The notes under the pieces are model-generated. The model did not search any database. It worked only from the letters and a program-made list of their open reading frames with translations, and was not told the origin of the DNA. 64,000 nt of DNA from Trichoplax sp. H2 (lineage: Eukaryota > Placozoa > Uniplacotomia > Trichoplacea), in the NCBI GenBank assembly GCA_003344405.1, contig NOWV01000160.1, positions 62,001-126,000 of the forward strand. Reading direction: 5' to 3'. The translations under genes and the position numbers were made by a program. The stretch's first letter is position 1, and every line of letters starts with the position of its first letter. This document shows positions 49,523 to 61,144 of this stretch, one piece after another.

Positions 49523-52500
49523 ATAATTGGAGAAAAAGATTGTTTGAAGACGAGACATACAATCCTTTTCAATACTTGAAAAAATTAAAATGATACAGTT
49601 GGAACGTAATTAGAAGTAATAAAATCATGCAACGATGACTTCGTGCCCTTATTGTAACAAGCTTTATGATTCTGCAACTATGTTGTACTGCTAAATTAAT
49701 TAGATTTTGTATATTCTATCTAGAAAAGTCTCCTAGAATTTTTTATTGGTAACTGCTGTAATGTTTTATATCAAACCAATTTATCTTCAGTAGCATTCTA
49801 TCAGAACAACCATTTTTTCATTAAATGCAGCATTAATAAGATTAAATTTATTCTTCTATAAACTTTTAAACTACATTATTTACAGTAATAGCTTTAGGCC
49901 TATAAAGACAAAAAGAAATGTAATGATCAGCATATGCGTACTTACTGTAACTAATACAATAATGAATAAGTTTTATATATAAGATATATGTATTTCAGCC
50001 AAGTATGGATATTGGATGTAACCCATATATTTTGCTATGAACTTATACTACTGTAAGATCGATGATGTATTCCATGCCTTGGATTTGAAATTAGTATATA
50101 ATTCTTCGTTTTACTAGGCAAAGTAACTTTTTTCGATTAATACCAAGTAAAAAATATTTGCTATTCGGTGATGCTCAGAACTATAGATAAATTTATCACT
50201 GATTAGCTAATCTCTACTGAACGACATATATGAGTATTCGCAAATACACTCATAGAGCATAATTTTTACTCTTCTGTGCCATTCGTAACTCAAAATAATT
50301 CAATAATAAAGCATTTTTATTACAAACTAAACAAAAACTAGCTATTGCATTGTTGACGTAATAAAATACTAAGGTTTCCTCATCGCTAAATTATCGGCAA
50401 AATTTCATTCGCAAAGTCAATAGAATATTACGCCACTTTCAACTAGAGGAATAATTGTTACAAATTTGATATTTGATGACGGGGTTGATGTCCGCTTAAA
50501 TAGTGTAACGATTCGTCGAAATCTTAACAAAAGTATCCATAAAATTTCAAACTATACCAATTTTTCTTATTTCATACGTTTTTCATTGTAGTACTTCGAC
50601 TTTTACCAGTAGTTTTAATGTCAGCTATCAGTCAAATTCATTACCTTGTTCGCTATGTTTACGAATAAAATTTAATTAAAACTGATTATAACCAAAGTAA
50701 TTTAGAATGTAATAACTGCAGTTCTTACAAAATTTTCTGTTGTTGTATTAATAAATTACGACCTTTGTTGCCTAAAAAGGCACCACTATAACTAAATTAA
50801 TAGGCCAATACACAATTAATACTATAAAGACATATATTGAGAATTATATAATCTCGAAGTTTTTGTTCTTCAATCGTCCAGAGAAGCCAAAACCAAAGCA
50901 CGTATTCAATCATCTGACTTAAATCAGCAATTTTTAAGAATTGCATTATTAAATTTTAGTAGCACTTATTTAATAGATTATCGGTATCTAAAAATCAAAA
51001 TATATTTAGCCATGCTATCTAGCTAAAAGTACAAATATTGGCGAGCATTTTAATTTCGCTACAAATTTCTCAAATAATACGGTAGTTATAAAAGCTCTAT
51101 TAATGAGAATATAATTAGGCACCATTAACCAATTTGGACTATCATTGTAGTTAATTCTCAGCCTTAAACTGATTTGATATACCACAATATCTAACAAACC
51201 TAATATGCGCAATTTTTTTTACGATATAATTTGATCTGGTATTTATTATCGATCACCAATGATTTCTTGAAGCACTTATAAAGCATTGCATTTTACTATA
51301 ATTTTTCCCTACTAGTTGCAGATTATTCGAAGAGATTTTTAATCTAGGACTGCTTATTGAGCATGGATACTGATACTTAGTTTGAATTTACTCTCAAATT
51401 ACCGTAACTCTTCGCTTAGCGGCTCACCTTGCTAGCTACGCATTTAGGTTATTATTAATTTTTGTTTTACTTTTGGCATTTTTAAATAGCATGCTCTTGA
51501 GACTTTGAACTCTTCAATTGCAATGACATCTTGCAGAAAATCTATTTTTATTTTAAAAATATAATAAAAACATATAAGAAAAACTTGCAGTAGCTAACGA
51601 GAATTTGTCATGACGTTTCAGCTATATCTTGAATCTAATATCATAAACCGACGTTTGGCAACATATCAAGCACAGTTACTCCAGTTTAGACTGTTTACTA
51701 TACTTAAAGTGTAGCTCTTGTGCAATTAAATAAAAGGATGCAACTATTTTTTCAGTTTCCATTAATTTAACTAAAAGATTATCAAGAGTCACTGTATACA
51801 TTTATATATCCTACAAGGAATTATTTACTAAGAACTTCGAGCTTGGATACTTTTAATTGTATTATTGTAATAACATCATTAGTGTCTTTCGTTATAGCTA
51901 CTACGTTTCTACTCTAATTAGTCTCCATAATTAATAATTGCTCGAAGTTATGTAAGATCTTCGATTTTCAGTAACTAGCGAGAATATACTGATTTTTTTA
52001 CTAACTGGTTTGTAATAAATTATAATACGTTCAGGGATATAACTGAAGAAGCGCTAATTTATGGATATAGGATATTATCAAAAATCTTAAATAGCATTCA
52101 AGAACACATTTAGTTGAATTGAGTTTTAAGTTTCAATTTTGATTCATGATCATTATATTCCATTCATGTATATTTTTGTTTTAAATATGAATTGAAAATA
52201 ATTTCATTGCTGAAATCTGTTATCATTTAATTTATTTCATTTATACCCAGCTAATTCTTCATTTTATACGCTAAATCTTATTTATCAAACCTTTAACATG
52301 TACTAACTTGTACTTTAACATTTACCAACTAAAAATTTTAGAAATATTCCCATAATTTCTATCCGAAACAACACAATATCGTATAAGTTGAGACGACATA
52401 ATAAATGTGCACATAATTCTACATCTTATTAATCCCCATAATCTATATAATGAAACGGATGACTTTTATGAATAAAGCTGCCTTATAAAATATTCCTTTA

Positions 52501-52935
52501 TCGTGATAATAGCCTAATCTGTAAACAAAAGATCGCATTCGATCGGATCATGCATATCCCATAGTTAAGCTATTCTCTTTTTATCGTTGTTGAAGCGTAG
52601 TGATCATTAATAAACATTTATACAAATAGAAATAAAGAGATCAATGTCTTCATCCGGCCAGCTTAAATTTGGTGATGTGTGGCTTTAAATAATTCAAAAA
52701 TTCAATTGGAAACAAAGGGTTTAATTAAAATTAATGGAATTGAACTTTGATAAAGAAAAGTAATTCATGAAAAAAATTGTTACAAAAAGATAAATCAATC
52801 TAAAGTTCGAGATCCGAAACAAATTCTCGACTAGAAAGTGATCAACAGCTGCAGTAGTATTATAATAAGGATTTTTAACGATTTATTCACACGTATGCTC
52901 GTATATTCTCCTACAACATAGACTGTTATAGTCCT
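49523..52935. other. No gene seen
   Basis: AT-rich intergenic DNA between two plus-strand genes. No domain, repeat or RNA gene recognised. Confidence 0.4.
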
Positions 52936-52989
52936 TCAAAAAAGTTCGAAAAAGTCGAAAAAAGAATCAAAAAAGTTCGAAAAAAGAAT
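52936..52989 (+). repeat. Purine-rich GTTCGAAAAA direct repeat
   Basis: AAAAAAGTTCGAAAAA-type units recur three times (GTTCGAAAAAGTCGAAAAAAGAATC, then GTTCGAAAAAAGAATG). It ends 69 bp before the ATG of the opsin-like gene, so it lies in that gene's promoter or 5' UTR. Confidence 0.7.
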
Positions 52990-53058
52990 GCACTAATACA
53001 TTCCTAGTTTATCTATCAATTGGCTTTATTACCTGTTTAAACCATCAACATAAAATTA

Positions 53059-54039
53059 ATGGCTGTGTTAACTGAACCAAATTCTACTTTGTCAATTAGC
53101 AATAGCAATGGATTCAACTTTTTAGTTTGGGAGAGATTAAGCTATACCGATCCAAGATATATTATTACGGTAACTTGTTTGGCATTCATCAGTATTATAG
53201 CAGTTTATGGTAACTTACGCAATCTAACATTGATCCATCAGTGTCGAAGACTACATGATGTAAACGTTTTATGTATCGCTAATTTAGCCTTTATCGATTT
53301 TCTTACTGGGATCATAGCCATACCTCTTGCAATCACTGTATTAACCCTAAATCCATTAGAATATCCCATTTGCCAATTTCAAGGATGCGTTACATTACTC
53401 TTATACATGACTTCGTTAGTAGCTACATCCCTAATAAGTGTCGATCGATGTAATGCCGTTGTGAATCCTTTTGGTTACGATAGTCAGATCACAGCAAGTA
53501 AATGTGTCTTTATCGTAATTTTGACTTGGCTTATACCCTTCATTATCGCTATATTACCTCTACTAGGTCTCGAGCGATATGGTCTTGGTAAGATTTATCT
53601 CGAGCTGCTTTGTGGTATCTCATTTGATTATCTACATGAAAATTTCATAATTTCATGGGTAATGACGGCATTTGTGATTATCAACATATTAGTAATCTTT
53701 TTTAGCTACCTAATTATTTTTACTGTGGCATATCGAAAAACAGTACAAGATTTAACCAGAAACAGCAAACTATCAAGATCAATTCGAACCACCAGTTTAA
53801 TCGTCGGAACAAATTTTATTTTCTGGCTTCCGTACATTATCTTTCTGGGACAAAAATTTAGCTATAATATTTCTATCCCTCCATTGCCCAAATTTTCAGA
53901 CTATTTTACAGTCATTGCAATCATTATGGTAATGAGCAATCCTGCCATCAATCCAATTATATATGCAACAACCAATGCTCATCTACGAAAGCACTTTATC
54001 AGAACCATTCCGGTACCACAAGCTACTGATCAAAACTAA
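53059..54039 (+). CDS. Opsin-like class A GPCR lacking retinal lysine
   Basis: An intronless 326-residue seven-helix receptor. Seen: GN at 51-52 (TM1), LAFID with Asp80 (TM2), Cys105, DRC at 129-131 (a DRY variant), Trp157 (TM4), FWLPYI at 255-260 (TM6), NPIIY at 298-302 (TM7). Loop 2 reads LERYGLGKIY then CGISFDYL, close to the opsin 'GW-x-RY...C-S-FDY' loop, and TM5 ends FSYLIIF as in opsins. Counting back from NPIIY, the residue at the retinal Schiff-base lysine position (bovine 296) is Met292, and no Lys lies in TM7. It would therefore not bind retinal in the normal way. Placopsins of Trichoplax are known to be opsin relatives without this lysine, so this may be one. A general melatonin/opsin-type orphan receptor is the alternative. 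Confidence 0.9.
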   Translation: MAVLTEPNSTLSISNSNGFNFLVWERLSYTDPRYIITVTCLAFISIIAVYGNLRNLTLIHQCRRLHDVNVLCIANLAFIDFLTGIIAIPLAITVLTLNPLEYPICQFQGCVTLLLYMTSLVATSLISVDRCNAVVNPFGYDSQITASKCVFIVILTWLIPFIIAILPLLGLERYGLGKIYLELLCGISFDYLHENFIISWVMTAFVIINILVIFFSYLIIFTVAYRKTVQDLTRNSKLSRSIRTTSLIVGTNFIFWLPYIIFLGQKFSYNISIPPLPKFSDYFTVIAIIMVMSNPAINPIIYATTNAHLRKHFIRTIPVPQATDQN

Positions 54040-56108
54040 AGTGAAGCACTTTACATATTTATGTTTCTACTGAAAAACTAACGCTATATATATAATTTAA
54101 ATCCACTCTTTTTCTCTACTGCTAAACCGATAAATTTCATCACTTTATCTACTTTTATTCTATTTCATTTAAAAAACGAATAATGTTATGTTTTAGAAGT
54201 ACAAATATAATAAATTAAAAATATTAAAAACAAAATGTATTACCGTAGCTAGTGAAATATTTAATAACAGAAATTTGCAATAGTTTGCGTTATCCAATAC
54301 ACCGTGTACTTACTTCCGGATTTATGCTTAGATTGAAAAGAAATTACAATAGTCAAATATTATTTAAATTTTAAGTCGTACATAAGTATCTGAATTCATT
54401 TGGGTATATCGAACACGTTATTATCACAAAACATAAATGTTACGGAAAGTAATATTTTAAAGGCAATAAAATGAAAATAGATACTCTAATTGGAAGAATA
54501 TTATTACTATTCCCATTAATAGTATCGTAGACAATTAATCATATAAGATAGTCAATTTCATAGAGCATTAATTTAACAATTAGCTGATACAGTTATCACT
54601 AGGTGACGAAGAGGAAAGAAATCAGAATGGAACTGTAAGAGTCAAGTTGATCTATAAGGCAACGGTAATTCTTTAGTACTATCAAAACATCATACTTAAT
54701 TATACCTAATGCAGAATTAGGCACCAGTAATATACTAACAGATTGAAGCTGTAAAAGGAAACCAGTTATATTAAAATCCATTAAGTTATAGCAGTTTCAT
54801 GTATTCCTTATAAGCTCTTATGGTGTAAAGGTGCAGTTAACTACGTGTGCTTCGACTTTATTATTGAATCAAAACATGAAGCTGCATCCATACTCGAGGA
54901 AAATCACTTCGCTATATTAGCTCAATATAACCCTAATTGTTCCTCATTTTTTTACAAAATTTAGCCATAATCTGTTCATCTTCAAAAATATAACCAAAAT
55001 TACGTGAGAAAAGGAATTTGTCTAAGTTGAATAAATAAAGAAATTACAGTAAATAAGATTCCGTCCAGGTCATAGGATTTTTCTAACCTTTAACCTGTCA
55101 AAAAAATATGAAAATGATAACTAATAATATAATATAAGAATTTGGTCTAGGTTGCATATTACCGAACAAGACCGTATACCAAACTTAGATAAAATGTTGC
55201 ACCTTACAGTATATATCCATATAGAATAATAACAGAAATTATAATCTTATGTTATACTTGTATGATGCATTTATTGCTGTCTATTTATTATCAAAGTCCA
55301 ATAATAAATTTTGCACATCATCATATTACTGAACTCAAAAATTATCAATCTGTGGTGAAGCTTTCAATCGAAGTTAGCACTTAATAATTACAAGTGTTTG
55401 TAGCGTAACAATTTTTGCAAGCTAAAGTACTAGCTGAGCTTAACCATAACTTGTTATACGATATTCAGGCTGATAAACTACAGTACAAATTTAGTCAAAA
55501 TCTTTTAGTATTAACAAGTCCATCTAGAAGTTAGTAAGCGATGATTAGTCTTCTATTCATTTGCATCGGATGGCCTAAGCAGCTTTTCTCACAAGTCGAG
55601 CATCACTTAGATGTTATTTGTTCAAAAGCAGAAAGCTCGTGGACTCTGTAATGGATAATTTCCGTCCACTATTTTAAGCCTGGGTATACAATTTAAAATA
55701 CTATTTGAAAGCAAAGTAAAATTTAGCTTGGAATTTTAAATTTTTATCACATGAAAGACTGAATATAAATTTAAATTACGGTGAAAAGGTTTATTATCAA
55801 TCAGCAAGATAAAATTAAAATTAATTACCTCTCCATTCATACTACAGCTAAAGATGGCAAATATTTGAACTTAAATATCACAGTCTAACAGTATGGTCTA
55901 GTGACTCCAACATGTAAACTGAATTTATTTTGGTCGCGAATAGCTCATCATTTAGAAACACATTAATCGAAATATACTGAATATAAGATCTGCAAACGTT
56001 CTTACACGGATTAAAATACTAGAGGCATGCAACAATTTTGTTGCAAATGAAATCTTGTAATCAGATTGTACAGAGGTATAAATACGAGTCACTTGATTGA
56101 ACTGAATT
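54040..56108. other. Convergent 3' flanks, no gene
   Basis: It lies between two genes that point at each other. AATAAA at 54209-54214 can serve the opsin-like gene. No gene or repeat recognised. Confidence 0.45.
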
Positions 56109-58727
56109 TTATAGCATATCATCTACTTTTCCACCAATCCACCAATTAGTAGTATCATTTAAATGAGAAGTACAAGTAAATTTTGTATTAATGTTGTTGT
56201 ATAGACCAAAATTCGTTTCGCCTACAGTAGTTTCTGGAAAATAATCGTTGTATTGGCATGATTTTGTCCCTCGCAAATGTGTATGACGGTTTCGATCGCC
56301 AATTAGAAGTACAGATCTTTTCTCAATCCAGTATCCGCGAATATTAAGGTAATCCATATAAGAACACCCCAAATATCCTTCACTTAAAATATCTGTTCTG
56401 TTGAAATAACTGCGCATGTAATCTACCGGCTTGCTTGAATATGGAAGGGTTCGTGAATTAAAGTTACAAGTCGCTCGCCACATAGATTTACAGGTAAGAC
56501 TATGATCTATTTGGACTAGTTGCTTCATTTGATCTAATTGCAATCGATACAGTTGCCAATGAGAATACTCTGGTACCGTAGGAAAGTGTTGGTTATATGA
56601 GAACCCACGAGTGACCAGACTTTTCCAATTCAGAGCGAAAGACTCAATCAGCGTCCATACATATCCTGGCTCGGAGTTAAAATCGCAATATACACGCCAA
56701 GGCGTTCGTGTTCGATTAGCCAGCTTATTCCCGCATTCAGGATTTCCATATATGCTATAAAACCCATTGGGTAAATGTTTCTTTTCATTAAGCATCAGTT
56801 CAAGACAGGATCTTACCTTGGGGATTTCTACAACTCGAGTATAATCATAAAGCCATATAGAAAATCAAATTCTAATTAAATGCATTATTGATCGTCTTAA
56901 TGCGATATTTGACAGTAAAATTAGAAAACATCTCATCATTAGCGGAAATAAGTATTAATTTCCCAATATTAAAGGCTAGGTAATGATTAAATAATTGTAG
57001 AATCACACGCTATGTAGTCCTCCTTTCATTTTATGCATTTCAGCTGCTTCTTGAAATATATAAAGACTAATACTAGGAATTTTGCAGGAGTACTATACGA
57101 ATCTACTAATGATATTATTTTATTATTTGATATTTATTCCAGCCAGTTCTAAATTTTTTTAATTCGCTAACCTTATTCACAGTGACGTCCTGTATAGCTT
57201 GAAGAGCAATTGCAGAGATAGTCACCACCAGGCTGTAATGAGCATCTTCCATTGACACAAGGATTGGAACTACATGGATCTTTTTAGAATCATTTTCATT
57301 AAAATACAGTTGTTAATTAGTAAAGGATTGCTATTTAATAATGTATATCTGTTTACATCTTGTATAACATCATTTTATTTTAATACATTATGCTAATTAA
57401 TTAATAAAGGATTGCTACTTAATAATTTAGATCTTGAAATTTTTATTACCTGTCAAGATACCACAGTGACTTAAATAACATGCAGACATAGAATCAATTT
57501 TATAAGTATCATATCCAGAACAGTGTTTAACCTTGATGACTTTAGCACTTGAACATCGAGGGAAGCCAAAGTGAAAGCAAACATTGAATTTATGGATATT
57601 GTCACCATCGACGTCCCTAAAATCTGAATTCCATTTTCAGAAGTTAGTCCTTATCTCTTAATAATAAGCCTAAATCTAAAATCACAAGCATAGATACGCT
57701 AATTCTCTGTCATTATCAATAAATGCAATTAGTAGTATTCTAATATATATTCCAATTAAATATCTGTTACTGACCCTGAGCATTGTATAGTCTCTTAGCT
57801 ATAGGAAAGCATTTGATCTGACGTTTAATTCGGTACCATTTCACCGCGTTGTCCTGTATGGTATTACATCGATTGACCAGATCCGAAATATGATTGAAAT
57901 CAGGAATTAAATCTCTGGTTCTACTATGTAATCCAACTGAGCCATTCTTGCAAGGATCTTTAGATTTAAGTGAAATACCTTACGAAACGCCGTTTTTGTG
58001 TTCTCGCATACAGTATTCATTATACAAGATATTTCTACGGCGAGAATAATAAAATGACCTACCTATACATCCACGAAGATCATCCTGTAGCTCAAAATTA
58101 CCAGGACATGAGCAAAAATAACTACCGTGAGTATTAGTGCAAAGTCTATTGCATCCACCATTTTTGATCATGCACTCATCAATGTCTATCCAAAAATTGA
58201 GAATAAGCATATAAATTCCTTGCTTCCTCTCACATGTACATACTGTATTCCTTGTACGCCACATGGCATCGTTACATTAATTATTCTGCTCTCTCATTAC
58301 AACTAAGACTATTGCAAATATTTAAAGGATTATAGCAATTACGATCATGATTTTATATGCGATGCAACCTTAGAGATACTACACAGTTTTAAGATTAAAA
58401 TCTACTAACAAAAATATCTTTTAATCACACTTCATCGCCTACTGATCCTATTTACAACAAGGGCATACTATAAAACGTCCTATTTTCCACTGAAGTAAAA
58501 TCTTTGAATTACTAACGAATGGATATAGAATTAGTAATATTAAATTTACCTTGATCACATTTAATTCCTGTGTATCCTGATTGGCAGTGACAGACGTAAT
58601 CATCTTCACTTATCGTACAATTACCGTAAACACAAGGATTGGGATCGCATTTATCTAATGTTACACAAAAAATATTTAATAACAACAATGCCAAAACTTC
58701 TCTCTTGATCTTTGCTACACGAGCCAT
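56109..58727 (-). CDS. Secreted EGF-EGF-D8C-EGF-fibrinogen-like protein
   Basis: Predicted exons in order: 58727-58550, 58185-58063, 57957-57775, 57623-57450, 57279-57172, 56827-56109; all phase 1. The first frame has a good signal peptide (MARVAKIKREVLALLLLNIF) running into an EGF (CDPNPCVYGNC ... CHCQSGYTGIKCD). Next is a Ca-binding EGF (DIDECMIKNGGCNRLC), then a D8C module split over two exons (WYRIKRQIKCFP; VKHCSGYDTYKI ... CYLSHC), an EGF (DPCSSNPCVNGRCS), and a 238-residue fibrinogen-related end (SCLEL, NGFYSI, WRVYCDF, GYVWTLI). No membrane segment, so secreted. Oddity: the third EGF ends CE-TAA-G where its relatives have CDQG/CEIG, so a stop lies before the last exon. A fair acceptor at 58655 allows an alternative: the first EGF exon is 58654-58550, joined in phase to the exons upstream as one gene. 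Confidence 0.75.
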
Positions 58728-59081
58728 GATGGATATAGCAACTACTCGAGAGCATCTCAAATATTTCAATACTGAGGTAATACCATCTTCAGAACATTGC
58801 TAAAATAGCGCATAGCTTGCTCGAGTTCTAGCTATACCTTAACGCTTTTTGAGGTATTATAACTAAATCAATTCAGAATTACTGAACTCGAAACTACCAT
58901 GACCTTAGTTCGCATTCTTTCTAACCGAATCCTCTATTGCATTGTTGTCATCCTAACATAAGGTAATACTACTACAAATATAGTGAGAAAACACCCTCTA
59001 TGGCACAATTTACTGTAATGCTGGAGTTAAGTTGACTATTAACCATAATAAATGTTCTATCAGTCTATAATACCAACTTAC
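58728..59081. other. Intron or intergenic spacer of the D8C locus
   Basis: If the locus is one gene, 58655-59081 is a GT...AG intron. If two, this holds the promoter and 5' UTR of the downstream gene. No exon was found in it. Confidence 0.5.
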
Positions 59082-60439
59082 TTGCTTTATCGGCACAATA
59101 TCTTTTAGCAACTTGGCACTCTGTTATCGGTTCAAGAAAATAACTAAAATATTTACCACAATTTTTAATTTTAATCTGCAGAGACCACGAGCAAATTCTC
59201 TTAAAGTTAAAACAAACAGTTCTCTGGACGATTCCATCCGTAACTAGATTGAAAGATGATCTTTCTATCAATAGCTTGTTCGAAGAGACATTTATATAAT
59301 TTTATGAAAGCTTGATTTGTGTAGAGAGGCTATATTAAACGTTACCTGTAAGATGGTTTCCGTTTAGCCAGCCCGTTGAAATAGTATGACATTGGAGCAT
59401 TTCTACTGGATGAGTTACAAGCATGACCGACTTTGAATGATTTTGAAGATGATACCAAGCAGATGAAAAATTAACTTTATCGCAAAGGATCGAATTGCTA
59501 TCATCAGCGCTATCACTATGCCCAATCAGCCGGGAGGTGGCGTTTAGAATTAAAGAATCGATGCAAGGATCTAAAAAATAAGTCTTAGAGTAATAACGCG
59601 TCCTTCCAATAAAATTAGAGTAGCTAATTTGGGAATTATACGGAAATTAAGAAAAATGAACGGTAAGAAAAACGGCAGCTACTGCCTCTAACGTTATCAG
59701 CGTAAATACTTCATCAGATTTCAGAATGGTTTATAGCGATATTGTCAGTTACCTATTTCGCAGTTTCTTCCTGTATAGAATTTCTTACATCGGCAAAAAT
59801 AGCCATTAGCCCAAATTTGACAACTTCCGTTATTAAAGCAAGGGTTAGGCCTACAATAATCTGAAAAAATGACATCTTATTAAGAGCCGGAATTAAATAA
59901 GGGAAATACGATACAGCTATGGTTCGTTTAATTCCTCAAACCTGGCTTCGTTGTGCAGTATCGAGCACAAAATGGCAGAGATGCAGTTGATGGTAATCGA
60001 TAGATGTAATAAACATCACAATTTTTAACTTGAACGGATAATTTTGAGAAACAGCAGTTGTTGTAGAAATAAAAGCAGACAGTTCTATTAACCACAGAGT
60101 CTGAAACTAAATAAAAACAGTGAATGTTTGATCGTAGCTGGTAAAACGATTCTATTGAGGTAAATCAACTTCAGGCAATTTTCAGGAAATTTGTGCCTTT
60201 GACAGTAATCCAACCTGCTGGATGTTCTTTGACCATCCATCCAGACGATAAGGTCAAACATCGACCATATTGTTTACTGCAGCTCTCAGGTAATACTTGA
60301 GAATCTTTGCCTCCTGTGAAACGATACCAATTATTATTTAACGCTTTATCGCACTGAAATGCCTTTGGACTCGAGGTGAATAGAAGCCTATTGATCGATG
60401 TTGATGAATCTATTAGCTTCTCGTATGCTTTACATGGAT
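59082..60439 (-). CDS. D8C-EGF-D8C exons of mosaic protein
   Basis: Five exons, all phase 1: 60439-60215, 60106-59942, 59860-59753, 59570-59346, 59264-59082. They encode D8C, EGF, D8C. The D8C (eight-cysteine module of uromodulin, GP2 and relatives) is plain in the first copy: NNNWYRFTGGKDSQVLP, SCSKQYGRC, SGWMVKEHPA, then NRTVCFYFYNNCC, VKNCDVYYIYRLP, FCARYCT. The second copy is looser (AWYHLQNHSKS, TISTGWLNGNHL, RTVCFNFKRIC, VAKRYC). The EGF reads CRPNPCFNNGSCQ ... CRCKKFYTGRNCE. D8C N-half exons are both 225 bp and start DPC, a sign of internal duplication. No final exon with stop was found, so these probably join the exons from 58654 downward (A|AT gives Asn). Confidence 0.8.
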
Positions 60440-60508
60440 CTGTCGCATAATTTATTAGTATAATGGTTGTCTTAATAGGCAAAATTAAATCATTTATCCT
60501 TCAAATAC

Positions 60509-60599
60509 CTGCAATAGAATACCTCGAAATAGCCAAGACAATCAACTATAATTTCAAAATTAAATAAATATTAGTAATGTCTTTAAATTTTACTCTCAT
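60509..60599 (-). CDS. Candidate leader exon with in-frame TAG
   Basis: ATG at 60599 opens 30 codons plus one base and ends at GCAG|GTATTT, phase 1, which joins correctly to the D8C exon at 60439 across a 69-bp intron. The sequence is MRVKFKDITNIYLILKL, TAG, LIVLAISRYSIAG: a basic start, hydrophobic core and small-residue end like a signal peptide, broken by one TAG. Either it is a dead leader, or the TAG is a splice acceptor (GAAATTATAG|TTG) and the true start is further upstream. Confidence 0.35.
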
Positions 60600-60731
60600 A
60601 ATAATGCTCTACTGTCTATTCTTAATTAATGAGGTTCCTTTTGCAAAAACTTACAAGAGTAACACGTCTCGAATTTAGTTCATAGATTTTACGTCCCTTA
60701 TACATTTGGCAGCAAGCGAAGATGACCTTAT

Positions 60732-61144
60732 TTAGGATAAGTAAAGAGGCAACTGGAAGAAAATTTGAAAAAAAATATCATGAAATAAATCTAGTCTACG
60801 TAAATCATTTGCACAACATCTAGCTAAAGAATCCTCAAGCTGACCAATATAGGCACTAGTATAAATTTTAATCTTGACTATAAATCGTGCTAAAGATTGT
60901 TTAATGCTACTCACTAAAGGTTTTTATACTCACTTTTGGTGATAGTAGTCAAGCAGCTTATTTCCCTTCTCTATTTCAAGATTATATTTAAACCACAATC
61001 GGATTTTTCAGTTTCTGATAATGTGACGATAAAATCTCTTTCGCCGTTCTTTATAGGAAGAACCTTTGCTATAATTTCACCATAACCGTAACGAGCAACG
61101 ATTTTTCAATCAAAGATATTAAACAAGGGAGACATATCGTGCAC
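60732..61144 (-). pseudogene. Decayed ORF, family unknown
   Basis: Minus-strand reading gives one protein-like run broken by a TGA, a TAG and one frame change. The pieces include ARYGYGEIIAKVLPIKNGER, FIVTLSETEKSDCG, REISCLTTITKSEYKNL and, in the next frame, YIGQLEDSLARCCANDLRRL, ending at 60732. Composition is soluble and mixed-charge, with higher G+C than the flanks. No domain recognised. It lies just upstream of the D8C locus on the same strand. Confidence 0.4.

Noticed and set aside
56109-60599. Idea that TAA/TAG encode Gln here (variant code)
   Set aside because: The GPCR and Ig genes end normally at TAA, TAG or TGA at the expected lengths, and any TAA or TAG can be matched to a Gln codon by one change, so the two in-frame stops are not evidence for a variant code.
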